64,000 bases of DNA, taken from positions 5,948 to 69,947 of the forward strand of contig NZ_MQWD01000001.1 of the NCBI RefSeq assembly GCF_002283365.1, in the 5' to 3' direction. Below the pieces are notes generated by a model, which saw only the letters and a program-made list of their open reading frames with translations, searched no databases and had not been told where the DNA came from. Each line of letters opens with the position of its first letter. Position 1 is the first letter of the stretch. Source of the DNA: Rubrivirga marina. GTDB lineage: Bacteria > Bacteroidota > Rhodothermia > Rhodothermales > Rubricoccaceae. The translations under genes were made by a program, and so were the position numbers. This document shows, one piece after another, positions 1 through 7,729 of this stretch.

Positions 1-2
1 CG

Positions 3-218
3 GCCCGCGTCGCGTTCGCCGTCCCGACGGGGGGCCGGGCCCGCGTGTCGGTCGTCGACGTCCGGGGCCGGGAGGTCGCCGTGTTGGTCGACGGGGTCGT
101 CGCGGCGGGCCGGCACGAGGCGGTCCTCGAGTCGGCCGGGCTCGCGGCGGGGGTGTACCTCGTCCGGGTCGAGGCCGGCGGGCGGGTCGCGACGCGCCAG
201 GCCGCCGTCGTCCGGTAA
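3..218 (+). CDS. C-terminal end of a secreted protein with type-A T9SS sorting domain (partial)
   Basis: The frame is open from the window edge to the TAA at 216-218, so only the last 71 residues are visible. They read as a type IX secretion sorting domain (TIGR04183-like): a VSVVDVRGREV strand, then a glycine turn and the pattern LAAGVYLVRVEAGG ending a few residues later in VVR. The same ending pattern closes the GH5 enzyme (27262-29268) and the beta-helix protein (32691-34781). Such domains direct cargo across the outer membrane and are then usually cleaved. What the cargo does cannot be told from this fragment. A strong intrinsic terminator follows 34 bases later. Confidence 0.8.
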   Translation, partial: ARVAFAVPTGGRARVSVVDVRGREVAVLVDGVVAAGRHEAVLESAGLAAGVYLVRVEAGGRVATRQAAVVR

Positions 219-252
219 CGGGCGCCGGGCCGGGTGCTACCCAAACAGGCCC

Positions 253-292
253 AACGGGGGCCGCCCCTCCGGGGGCGGCCCCCGTTGTTTTC
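253..292 (+). terminator. Rho-independent terminator
   Basis: A perfect 15-bp stem (253-267 with 272-286), a TCCG tetraloop and a TTTTT run at 288-292. It ends transcription of the secreted-protein gene at the left edge and isolates the tRNA-Ala gene downstream. Confidence 0.93.
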
Positions 293-338
293 GAAGCCTC
301 CCGCCGGTCGCCTTTACACATTGTCCCCGGACCCGCGG

Positions 339-368
339 TTGCGCGGGTGACGTCACGACAGGTATCCT
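339..368 (+). promoter_or_regulatory. Predicted promoter of tRNA-Ala
   Basis: TTGCGC (339-344) and TATCCT (363-368) are separated by 18 bases and lie 32 bases before the mature tRNA 5' end. TATCCT is also the -10 hexamer proposed for the arginine operon, and 18 bases is the spacing of the other clear promoters here. Confidence 0.55.
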
Positions 369-400
369 GCCCGTGGTCGGCCACCCAGTGGTCACCTGAT

Positions 401-473
401 GGGGCTATAGCTCAGTTGGTAGAGCGCTGCAATCGCACTGCAGAGGTCAGGAGTTCGAATCTCCTTAGCTCCA
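401..473 (+). tRNA. tRNA-Ala (anticodon CGC)
   Basis: A full cloverleaf folds: a 7-bp acceptor stem containing the G3:U70 wobble pair that identifies alanine tRNAs, a D arm GCTC/GAGC, an anticodon stem CTGCA/TGCAG with loop ATCGCAC (anticodon CGC, reading GCG), and a T arm AGGAG/CTCCT with loop TTCGAAT. The discriminator base is A473 and the 3' CCA is not encoded, so it must be added after transcription. GCG is a common codon in this GC-rich genome. Confidence 0.96.
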
Positions 474-604
474 CACCCCAAGGGGCTCACGCTCACGCTG
501 GTGCCCTCCGCGTTCGGGTACGAAGCGGGAGCGGAGGTCGGGGCGCTGGGGCACTCATTGAGGGGGGGGGCCGAGCCGAGGGCCGTCCGCCTCGGGCCGT
601 GCGC

Positions 605-627
605 GAAGCGCTTCCGCGGCGTAGCAT
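605..627 (+). promoter_or_regulatory. GAAGCGCTTC palindrome with -10-like element before the symporter
   Basis: A perfect 10-bp palindrome GAAGCGCTTC (605-614) is followed 7 bases later by TAGCAT (622-627), 24 bases before the symporter ATG. The same palindrome sits in the -35/-10 spacer of the TonB receptor promoter (50847-50856). By form it resembles operators of LacI-family regulators; the regulator is not in this window. Confidence 0.5.
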
Positions 628-651
628 CCGGGATCGCCCCACCCCGCCCGC

Positions 652-2298
652 ATGGACTCGCTGCTCGGCTCGCTCGACTGGACCGTCGTCGCCCTCTACT
701 TCGCCGTCGTGTTCGGCGTCGCCATCGCCGCCACGCTCCGTGAGCGACGGAGCGGGGGGGGCGAGGACTCCGCCGACTACTTCCTCGCCGGCCGGAACGT
801 CGGGTGGTTCGTGATCGGCGCGTCGCTGTTCTCGTCGAACATCGGGAGTGAGCACCTCGTCGGACTGGCGGGCTCGGGCGCGACCAGCGGCGTGGCGCCG
901 GGCCAGTTCGAAGTGCTGGCCTCAATCATCCTCCTGCTGCTCGGCTGGGTGTTCGTCCCGTTCTACCTCAAGAGCGGCGTGTTCACGATGCCCGAGTTCC
1001 TGGAGCGGCGGTACTCGGCCGGCGCGCGGTGGTACCTCGCCACGATCTCGATCCTGGCCTACGTCCTGACCAAGATCTCGGTGACCATCTTCGCCGGGGC
1101 CGTCGTGTTCTCGGCGATCGGCGTCCCCTTCTGGACCGGCGCGCTCATCGTGGTCGGCGTGACCGGCGCCTACACGGTCTTCGGCGGGCTCCGGGCCGTG
1201 CTCTACACCGACCTCCTCCAGACGTTCGTGCTCATCGGCGGGGCCGTCGCCGTCACGGTCGCCGGGCTCGGCGCCGTCGGCGGGTGGGGCGCCATGACCG
1301 AGGCCGTCGGGCCCGGCTTCCTCGATATGTGGAAGCCGATGTCCGACCCCGACTTTCCCTGGACCGGCATCCTGTTCGGCGCGCCGATCCTCGGCATCTG
1401 GTACTGGTGCACGGACCAGTTCATCGTGCAGCGGACGCTCTCGGCCAAGACCATCGACGACGCCCGCCGGGGCACGATCATGGCCGGCTTCCTGAAGCTG
1501 CTGCCCCTGTTCATCTTCGTCCTCCCGGGCATGCTGGCCGCGGCGCTCGTGGCGCAGGGGAAGCTCGAGCTCGGCGACCCGAACGAGGCGCTCCCGACGC
1601 TCGTCGCGGCGCTCCTGCCGATCGGCCTGCGGGGTCTCGTGGTGGCCGGCCTCCTCGCGGCGCTGATGTCGTCGCTGTCGAGCGTGTTCAACTCGTGCTC
1701 GACGCTCATCACGTGGGACGTCTACAAGAAGCTGAACCCGGGCGCGAGCGAGCGCCAGCTCGTGTGGGTCGGCCGGCTCTCGACGATCGCGCTCACCGTG
1801 CTCGGGCTGGCGTGGATCCCGTTCGTGGAGGCCGCCGAGGGCGGGCTGTACGTCTACATCCAGTCGGTCCAGGGCTACATCTCGCCGCCGATCGCGTCGG
1901 TCTTCCTGCTCGGCCTGTTCTGGTCGCGCCTCAACGCGCAGGGCGCCATCGCGTCGCTCCTGACGGGCCTCGTGCTCGGCGTGGCGCGGCTGTCGATGGA
2001 AGCCTCCGGCGTCGACGCCGGGCTCTTCACGGGGATGAACTTCCTCCACTTCGCCATCGCGCTGTTCCTCGTGTGCTCGGCCGTCCTCGTGGCGGTCAGC
2101 CTCATGACGGCGCCGCCGCCGGCCGACAAGATCGACGGCCTCACGTTCGGCACGGCGAGCCGCCCGCTGAGCGGCCCGGCCCAGATCGCCGTCCCGGAAA
2201 AGGTCCTGGCCTCGGACCCGGCGTGGCGCCGCGTCGACGTGATCCTCACGGCCGTCCTGCTCCTCTGCGTCGCCGCCGTCTGGATCGTGTTCTCGTAG
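652..2298 (+). CDS. Sodium:solute symporter (SSS family)
   Basis: A 548-residue inner-membrane protein of the solute:sodium symporter family (SGLT/PutP fold), which uses the sodium gradient to import a small solute. About 13-14 hydrophobic helices are visible. The early segment FLAGRNVGWFVIGASLFSSNIGSEHLVGLAG matches the family's substrate/sodium region in pattern, and GLRAVLYTDLLQTFVL and the LMSSLSSVFNSCSTL helix are typical of sugar-type members (residue runs quoted only as landmarks). Length is normal. The ATG at 652 is used because the family starts directly with the first membrane helix. An operator-like palindrome lies upstream. The substrate is not determinable; sugar or myo-inositol are likely by family. 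The next gene, an aldo/keto reductase, may be co-transcribed. Confidence 0.88.
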   Translation: MDSLLGSLDWTVVALYFAVVFGVAIAATLRERRSGGGEDSADYFLAGRNVGWFVIGASLFSSNIGSEHLVGLAGSGATSGVAPGQFEVLASIILLLLGWVFVPFYLKSGVFTMPEFLERRYSAGARWYLATISILAYVLTKISVTIFAGAVVFSAIGVPFWTGALIVVGVTGAYTVFGGLRAVLYTDLLQTFVLIGGAVAVTVAGLGAVGGWGAMTEAVGPGFLDMWKPMSDPDFPWTGILFGAPILGIWYWCTDQFIVQRTLSAKTIDDARRGTIMAGFLKLLPLFIFVLPGMLAAALVAQGKLELGDPNEALPTLVAALLPIGLRGLVVAGLLAALMSSLSSVFNSCSTLITWDVYKKLNPGASERQLVWVGRLSTIALTVLGLAWIPFVEAAEGGLYVYIQSVQGYISPPIASVFLLGLFWSRLNAQGAIASLLTGLVLGVARLSMEASGVDAGLFTGMNFLHFAIALFLVCSAVLVAVSLMTAPPPADKIDGLTFGTASRPLSGPAQIAVPEKVLASDPAWRRVDVILTAVLLLCVAAVWIVFS

Positions 2299-2319
2299 CC
2301 GCCGGGCGCTGGCCCCTCG

Positions 2320-2361
2320 GCCTCGGTCGTCTCGTGCGGGACCCCACGGGACGACCGAGGC
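2320..2361. repeat. CCTCGG/CCGAGG palindromic gene-end repeat
   Basis: Twelve-bp arms GCCTCGGTCGTC (2320-2331) and GACGACCGAGGC (2350-2361) with an 18-base loop, 21 bases after the symporter stop. It belongs to the dispersed CCGCCTCG/CGAGGCGG family found at many gene ends in this window. No T-run follows. Confidence 0.7.
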
Positions 2362-2412
2362 GGGCAACCGCACGCGCGGCGGCGGGTACGCCTCTCCCCT
2401 GCCCGCCCGACC

Positions 2413-3420
2413 GTGATCTACCGAAGCGCCCCCGACTACCGCCCCGCCCCAGACCGCTACGACGCGATGGACTACGTCCGCTGCGGGAGGTCCGGCCTGA
2501 AGCTGCCGGCCGTCTCGCTCGGGCTGTGGCACAACTTCGGCTCTGTCGACCCCTACGAGAACGCCCGGGCGATGGCGCTACGGGCGTTCGATCTCGGCAT
2601 CACGCACTTCGACCTCGCCAACAACTACGGGCCGGAGGCCGGGTCGGCCGAGGTCACGTTCGGGCAGATCCTCTCGGACGACCTCGGCCCGTACCGCGAC
2701 GAGCTGATCATCTCGACGAAGGCCGGCTACCGGATGGGGCCCGGACCCTACGGCGAGTGGGGCTCGCGGAAGTACCTCCTGGCGAGCCTCGACCAGAGCC
2801 TCGACCGGATGGGGCTCGAGTACGTCGACATCTTCTACAGCCACCGCTACGATCCCGACACGCCGCTCGAGGAGACGATGGGCGCGCTCGCCCACGCGGT
2901 CCACACGGGCAAGGCGCTCTACGCAGGCGTCTCGAACTACCCGCCAGAGCCAACCCGCGAGGCGGCCCGCCTCCTCGACGAGCTCGGCGCACCCCTCCTC
3001 ATCCACCAGCCGAAGTACTCGATGCTCGTCCGCGACCCGGAGGACGGGCTGTTCGACGTGCTGGCGGACGAGGGCGTCGGCAGCATCGTGTTCTCGCCGC
3101 TCGCGCAGGGCCTCCTCACGGACAAGTACCTCGATGGGATCCCGGAGGACTCACGCGCAGCCAAGGCGACGGGCTTCCTCCGCGAGGACCAGGTGACCGA
3201 CGACGTGATCGAGACGGTCCGGCGACTCCGCGAGATCGCTCGCGACCGCGGCCAGTCGATGGCGCAGCTGGCGCTCGCGTGGACGCGCCGTCGGCCGGAG
3301 GTCACCTCGACGCTCATCGGCGCCAGCCGGGTGGGGCAGATCGAGGAGGCCGTCGCGATGCTGAGCCAGCCGCCCCTCGACGACGACGAGGTCGGCGTCA
3401 TCGCCGACATCCTCGGCTGA
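2413..3420 (+). CDS. Aldo/keto reductase, YghZ (L-glyceraldehyde 3-phosphate reductase) type
   Basis: A 335-residue NADPH-dependent TIM-barrel reductase. It follows E. coli YghZ almost block by block: RCGRSGLKLPAVSLGLWHNFG near the start, THFDLANNYGPEAGSAE carrying the catalytic Asp and Tyr, STKAGYRMGPGPYG carrying the catalytic Lys, VDIFYSHR with the His, and LIGASRVGQIEE near the end for NADP binding. The GTG at 2413 gives the YghZ-like N-terminal extension; an internal ATG at 2467 would begin exactly at the conserved part and is the alternative. YghZ-type enzymes reduce aldehydes such as L-glyceraldehyde 3-phosphate and methylglyoxal. The gene ends six bases before a lipoprotein gene. Confidence 0.9.
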   Translation: MIYRSAPDYRPAPDRYDAMDYVRCGRSGLKLPAVSLGLWHNFGSVDPYENARAMALRAFDLGITHFDLANNYGPEAGSAEVTFGQILSDDLGPYRDELIISTKAGYRMGPGPYGEWGSRKYLLASLDQSLDRMGLEYVDIFYSHRYDPDTPLEETMGALAHAVHTGKALYAGVSNYPPEPTREAARLLDELGAPLLIHQPKYSMLVRDPEDGLFDVLADEGVGSIVFSPLAQGLLTDKYLDGIPEDSRAAKATGFLREDQVTDDVIETVRRLREIARDRGQSMAQLALAWTRRRPEVTSTLIGASRVGQIEEAVAMLSQPPLDDDEVGVIADILG

Positions 3421-3425
3421 GGGCC

Positions 3426-3950
3426 GTGCGTTGGCTCGTCCCCTTCCTCGCCCTCGCCGCCTGCGCCGACACCCCGCAGTCGGTGACCGAGGCTCCGACG
3501 CCGCCCGCCTCGGTCGACCCGTCGGGTGCCCCCGGCCGGTCGCTCGACGGCGCCGAGGCGGGGCAGCTCGTCTACGTCCCCGCCTACTCCCACGTGTTCT
3601 CAGGCGACGGGGAGCGCGACCTCCTCCTCACGGCCACCCTCAGCGTCCGCAACGCCGACCCGGAGCGGCCGATCCGGTTGGAGGGCGTCCGCTACGTCGG
3701 CTCGGAGGGCCAGACGATCCGCTCCTACGTCGACGCGCCCCAAGCGCTCGGGCCCCTCGCGACGGCGTCGTTCGTCGTGGCCGAGAGCGACCGGGCGGGC
3801 GGCGTCGGCGCCAGCTTCCTGGTCGAGTGGACCGGCGGCGCCGGCGGGGTCCCGCCCGTCGTCCAGGCCGTCATGATCAGCACGGCCGGCCAGCAGGGGA
3901 TCTCGTTCGTGACCGAGGGCCGCGTGGTCGCCGAAGCCGGTCAGCCGTAG
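3426..3950 (+). CDS. DUF3124 family lipoprotein
   Basis: A 174-residue protein from a GTG start five bases after the reductase stop. It opens with a short lipoprotein signal (WLVPFLALAAC, cysteine at residue 12), so it is likely anchored in a membrane facing the periplasm. The rest fits DUF3124: LVYVPAYSHVFSGDG, LLTATLSVRNAD, a VRYVGSEGQTIRSY block, GPLATASFVVAESD, and GASFLVEWTGG. No function is known for the family. The same frame is open far upstream through the reductase in another phase, but that part is a shadow; the signal peptide fixes the start. The last ten bases overlap tail-to-tail with the EamA gene. Confidence 0.72.
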   Translation: MRWLVPFLALAACADTPQSVTEAPTPPASVDPSGAPGRSLDGAEAGQLVYVPAYSHVFSGDGERDLLLTATLSVRNADPERPIRLEGVRYVGSEGQTIRSYVDAPQALGPLATASFVVAESDRAGGVGASFLVEWTGGAGGVPPVVQAVMISTAGQQGISFVTEGRVVAEAGQP

Positions 3951-4822
3951 ATCGCGACGAGAGCGGCGCCCAGCGTGACGAGCCCGGCCCCGCCGAGCCG
4001 CGACCGCCCTGCGCCCCGCTCGCGCAGCAGCACGATGCCCGCGACGACGCCGAGCAGGATGCTCACCGACGAGAGGGCGATGACGTAGCCGGCCGGCGCC
4101 CGCTCGAGTGCGTTCTGGAGCCCGACCTGCTGGACCGCGTAGAGCGCGCCGGCCGCGGCCGTCCACCCGAGCCAGGACGTGGGGGAGGCCACCTCGGGCG
4201 CCGTGCGGAGGGAGCGGGGCAGGAAGGGCGCCGCCGCGAGGAGCGCGACGGCCGAGCCGAGCGCGAGCGTCACGGCCCACGGCATCGCCCCCGACGCCGC
4301 GATCCCGATCTTGTGGACGACGGCCGTCACGCTCCAGGCCAGGACCGAAACGCCGGCCCACCGGCCGGCCGGGTGCGTTGCGAGCGCCCGCAGCGGCTCC
4401 CAGAGGCCCCGAGCGCCCCCCAACCCCAGCACGTACACGCCGACGGCCACGAGCCCGATGCCCGCCAGCGCGCCGGCCGTCGGCTGCTCGCCGAGCGCGA
4501 GCGCCGCTCCCAATGTCACGGTGACGGGCAGAAGCCCGAAGAGGGGCGACACGAGCGAGAGCTCGCCCTCGCGGAGCGCGAGCGTGAACGCGACGGTCCC
4601 GACCAGCTCGAACGGGATCGCGATGGCGACGGCCCACACATAGTCCGACCCGACCGGACGCGCGAGGCCCGCGCCGACGACGAGCGCCAGCAGGAGCCCG
4701 CCACCGACGGCCCGATACGCCACCGTCGCGCCGACGGCACCCGCGCACGTCAGCGACCGTTTGAGCGCGAACCCCACGCCGGCCGCGCCGACCGCGGAGA
4801 GGAGCGAGAGCCAGATCCACAT
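3941..4822 (-). CDS. EamA/DMT-family transporter
   Basis: A 293-residue inner-membrane protein with ten hydrophobic segments in two repeated halves, as expected for the drug/metabolite transporter superfamily (two EamA domains). Each half ends with the family's glycine/proline-rich helix (for example VSILLGVVAGIVLL followed by GAGLVTLGAALVAIYG). Members export amino acids, nucleobases or other small metabolites, or import cofactors; the substrate here is unknown. It is the last gene of a minus-strand run and starts 66 bases after the hydrolase stop, so it may be co-transcribed with it. Confidence 0.78.
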   Translation of the reverse strand: MWIWLSLLSAVGAAGVGFALKRSLTCAGAVGATVAYRAVGGGLLLALVVGAGLARPVGSDYVWAVAIAIPFELVGTVAFTLALREGELSLVSPLFGLLPVTVTLGAALALGEQPTAGALAGIGLVAVGVYVLGLGGARGLWEPLRALATHPAGRWAGVSVLAWSVTAVVHKIGIAASGAMPWAVTLALGSAVALLAAAPFLPRSLRTAPEVASPTSWLGWTAAAGALYAVQQVGLQNALERAPAGYVIALSSVSILLGVVAGIVLLRERGAGRSRLGGAGLVTLGAALVAIYG

Positions 4823-4888
4823 GGGCCGGAAGATGCGGCCGGAGTCGCGGCCAGGCCGCCAGCCCGCGGGGATTTCGCAGGGGACGGC

Positions 4889-5764
4889 TCAGGTGCCCCG
4901 GAGGAACTCCGCGATCCGCGCCGCCACCACCGGGTCGGCGAGGTAGCCGGCGATCCCGTGGCGGTTCTCGGTGAAGTTCTGGACGTCGCTCTTGTTCTCG
5001 ATGGCGGGCGTCACGCCGAACGTGTGCTCGTCGAGCGGCGCCAGCGCCACGAGGTCGCGGTCGTCGTAGGCGTTGAACCAGTGGCCCACGCCCGGCGGCG
5101 ACCTCAGCGGGGCGTCGATCTTCGACTTGATGGCCCGGATGCCGAGCGGCGAGCCCACCGTCACGAGCCGCGGGTAGGCCGGCGACGCGGCCCGGTTGTA
5201 CAGCACGTTGTACGTGACGACGGTCCCGAGCGAGTGGGCCAGCACGACGCACGGCCCGTCGCCGAGGGCCTCCTGGACGACGGCGTCGATCTTCCGTCGG
5301 ACGCCCCGGAACGTGAGGTACACGAACACGTCGCGCGTGAAGGCGTCGATCACCTTCGTGTTGAGGCCGGGGATCCGGTCGAGCGCCCGGAGCGCGCCCT
5401 GGACCCACTCCCAGTTGCCCGGCCCCTTCTCGGTCGCCACGTCGTCGACCTCTCGCCGGATGTCGGCGTCGTCCAGCTGCGCCCGCTCGGCGAGCTCCTG
5501 GAAGATCTGCCCCCGGAGATCGGCGTCCGCGCTGGCGTCCGGGTTGGGCCCCTTCGCGTTCACCTGCCGTCCCAACGGGGTGTTGACCTCCTCGACGAGA
5601 CCCGCGAGGAGGTCGCCGTAGTAGGGGAACGCGACCTCGAGGTCGTCGGGGACCGAGGCGTTGGCGCGGGCGAGGCCGTAGGTGAGGGCGTCGAGCCACT
5701 CCTTCTTGAGGGCGACCGGGTCCTTGCCCTCCTGGGACCGGCCGTGGACCATGACGAGCTTCAT
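4889..5764 (-). CDS. Alpha/beta hydrolase (serine esterase/lipase-like) paired with a caspase-like protease
   Basis: A 291-residue protein with no signal peptide, hence probably cytoplasmic. It begins KLVMVHGRSQ, the oxyanion-strand HG of alpha/beta hydrolases, and has the nucleophile elbow AHSLG with Ser178. Candidate acid and base are in DDRDLVALAP and the late ENRHGIAGYL. A long helical insertion lies between strand 1 and the elbow. The start is 22 bases after the stop of the caspase-like gene, so the two almost certainly form one transcript. Such hydrolases can be lipases, esterases or small-molecule effectors; the pairing with a caspase suggests, but does not show, a shared stress or defence role. 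No close named family is recognised. Confidence 0.72.
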   Translation of the reverse strand: MKLVMVHGRSQEGKDPVALKKEWLDALTYGLARANASVPDDLEVAFPYYGDLLAGLVEEVNTPLGRQVNAKGPNPDASADADLRGQIFQELAERAQLDDADIRREVDDVATEKGPGNWEWVQGALRALDRIPGLNTKVIDAFTRDVFVYLTFRGVRRKIDAVVQEALGDGPCVVLAHSLGTVVTYNVLYNRAASPAYPRLVTVGSPLGIRAIKSKIDAPLRSPPGVGHWFNAYDDRDLVALAPLDEHTFGVTPAIENKSDVQNFTENRHGIAGYLADPVVAARIAEFLRGT

Positions 5765-5786
5765 GTCGGAACGGGTCGAGTGTGAG

Positions 5787-7613
5787 TTACCAGACGGTGC
5801 CGGCGGTGAGCGCCGCGCGGGCGATCTCGACGCCCTCGGGCGCGAGAGTCGTCCAGAGGGCGGGGATGACGTGGGGCCGGAGCGCCTCGTGGACGGGACG
5901 GTGAAGCGGATCGCCCGGGCTCAGGTGCGACCACCCCTGCGCGAGCATCGGCGCGAACGGCGCGACGTGGTCGAGCGAGACGGAGGCGAGGTCGAGCCCG
6001 CCCCGGACCGCCAGCAACAGCACGTCGAACGGAACCGGCGGCTCGTCGGCCTCCATGTAGCGGAAGACGTCGAGGGCCCGGTCGAGGCGGCCGGCTTGGG
6101 CGTAGCCGTAGGCTGCGTAGAGCCCCATGGTCGGGTCGATCCCCTTGAGCTGGCGGACCCGACTGGCGAACTGGGCCGCGTCCTCGCCCTCGGCCAGGAA
6201 CCGGCCCTGCCGCGCCGCGGCGGCCGTGACGGCCTTCAAGCGTTCGAGCTCGTCGGCGCGGTGCTGGTAGTCCCCGTACCGCTCCGTCCCCTCCGACGGG
6301 ACGTAGTTGACGCTCACGACCCGGCCGCCCTCGACCAACACGGTCCCGATGAACCCGGGAAGCACGGCGAGCACCGTGCCGGTCCCGTCGTCGAACGTGA
6401 GCACGAGCGAGGCCGGCTCCTCCCCCGCTCTCATCGGCCCGAGGCGGACGTGCCACCCCTCGACGCCGGGCGTGGAGCCGTCCTGGAACGGGTCGTCGGC
6501 GTGCCACCGGGACGAGACCGACGACGCCACGCCCGCCCCGATGACGGTGAAGCCCGTCCGCGTCTCGAAGTGCGGGCGGCCGCGGGCCCGGAGGAGCGTG
6601 TCGACCTGCCCGCCGAGGCCGAGGTCCTCGCCGAACTGCTCCATCTCGGAGGCCTCGTCGGGAAGCGCCCGCGGCGCGGACGCCGGCATGGGAGGAAGCT
6701 CGAACCGAGCTCCGAACCGCTCCTCGGCACGCCGGAACGTGGGCTCGGCGCCCGTCCCGACCGGACCGTGACCGCCCGCGCGCACCCCTCCGGTCCCCCG
6801 CGTGCCGCCATGGGTGGACGCGGGAGGCCGCGCTGCCCCCAACACGGCGAAGTACTTCGGGAGCGCGGTCTCGACACGGACCTCGGGGTCCTGAACCAGC
6901 GTCACGTTGACGCTCTCGGCGAGGAGCGGGACGGCCGTCTCGAGGTGCCGCTTGAGCTGGCGTGACGTGACCACCGACAGCCGGTCCGCCCCGACCTCCT
7001 GGAGCTCGGCGAGCGGGTTCGGCTCCAGTTCCAGGACGTCGAGCAGGCTGTCCGTAAACAGCCCGCGATAGGCGTCGGCCGCCTCGGCCTCGGGCACCTC
7101 GTAGGCCGGGTCGCCGGGCCGCGTCGCGTAGAACGTGTCGACCTCCCCCTGGGCCGGCGCCCGGCCGTCGTTGGGGAAGATGGCGCTCCCGTTCACGCGC
7201 CGGAGCTCTGGGCGGTCCGCCGCCGAGCGGCACGCGTCGGAGACGAACACGACGTGGGGGATGGCCGAGTTGCGGGCGTCGACGACGGCCTGCGTGAGGT
7301 TGACGGCCTCGCTCGGGTTGTACGGCGCGCCGGAGAGGAACCAGTGCTCGGCCCCCGGGGCGGTGAGAATCCCGTGGCCCGAGAAGTAGATGAGGAGCTG
7401 GTCGTACGTCCGTGCGCCGACCCACGCGGCGACCGCGTCGAAGAGGTCCGCCACGCGAACCTTCCGGTCGTCCTCGTCCGTGAGGAGGACGGTGTCACAC
7501 CCCTGCCCCTTCGCCCAGGCCTCGAACTCCCGAGCTCCCTTGGATGCGGCCTGGAGCGGCATCATGCCGTTGGCCCGATCGACTCCGACGCAGAGAGCGG
7601 CCCGCTTGATCAT
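5787..7613 (-). CDS. Caspase family (peptidase C14) protein
   Basis: A 608-residue protein. Residues 1 to about 260 form a caspase/metacaspase-like p20 domain: RAALCVGVDRANGM opens the fold, YFSGHG carries the catalytic His80 and VSDACRS the catalytic Cys128. After a low-complexity Gly/Pro-rich linker (about 275-330) comes a C-terminal region of about 280 residues, beta-rich then helical, that I do not recognise. There is no signal peptide or membrane helix, so it acts in the cytoplasm. A hydrolase gene follows after 22 bases, and an inverted repeat lies 16 bases before the start codon. Bacterial caspase-like proteins often serve as switchable proteases in conflict or cell-death systems; that role here is inference. 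Confidence 0.82.
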   Translation of the reverse strand: MIKRAALCVGVDRANGMMPLQAASKGAREFEAWAKGQGCDTVLLTDEDDRKVRVADLFDAVAAWVGARTYDQLLIYFSGHGILTAPGAEHWFLSGAPYNPSEAVNLTQAVVDARNSAIPHVVFVSDACRSAADRPELRRVNGSAIFPNDGRAPAQGEVDTFYATRPGDPAYEVPEAEAADAYRGLFTDSLLDVLELEPNPLAELQEVGADRLSVVTSRQLKRHLETAVPLLAESVNVTLVQDPEVRVETALPKYFAVLGAARPPASTHGGTRGTGGVRAGGHGPVGTGAEPTFRRAEERFGARFELPPMPASAPRALPDEASEMEQFGEDLGLGGQVDTLLRARGRPHFETRTGFTVIGAGVASSVSSRWHADDPFQDGSTPGVEGWHVRLGPMRAGEEPASLVLTFDDGTGTVLAVLPGFIGTVLVEGGRVVSVNYVPSEGTERYGDYQHRADELERLKAVTAAAARQGRFLAEGEDAAQFASRVRQLKGIDPTMGLYAAYGYAQAGRLDRALDVFRYMEADEPPVPFDVLLLAVRGGLDLASVSLDHVAPFAPMLAQGWSHLSPGDPLHRPVHEALRPHVIPALWTTLAPEGVEIARAALTAGTVW

Positions 7614-7628
7614 GGTTCAGCGCAGAAG

Positions 7629-7654
7629 GTTGCCCCTCTCCAACGTAGGGCAAC
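7629..7654 (-). promoter_or_regulatory. Inverted repeat just upstream of the caspase-like gene
   Basis: Arms GTTGCCC (7629-7635) and GGGCAAC (7648-7654) are separated by 12 bases and end 16 bases before the caspase start codon. It could be a repressor operator or a 5' UTR hairpin. It is the only clear structure in the 116-base gap between the phosphatase and caspase genes. Confidence 0.35.
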
Positions 7655-7729
7655 GGCGCCAAACGACCACCCCCTGGATCTCCAAATCCGTTCACTCCGG
7701 GATGCGCGAAGCCGTGCGGTCCCGCCCCG

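Noticed and set aside
559-572. G-run before the symporter as a phase-variable tract
   Set aside because: A run of nine G occurs once in non-coding DNA, not within a reading frame or clearly between promoter hexamers; no evidence of switching.
1029-3950. 973-codon open frame spanning symporter and reductase
   Set aside because: A shadow frame typical of 70% GC DNA: Arg/Pro/Gly-rich nonsense until 3426, where the real DUF3124 lipoprotein begins with its signal peptide.
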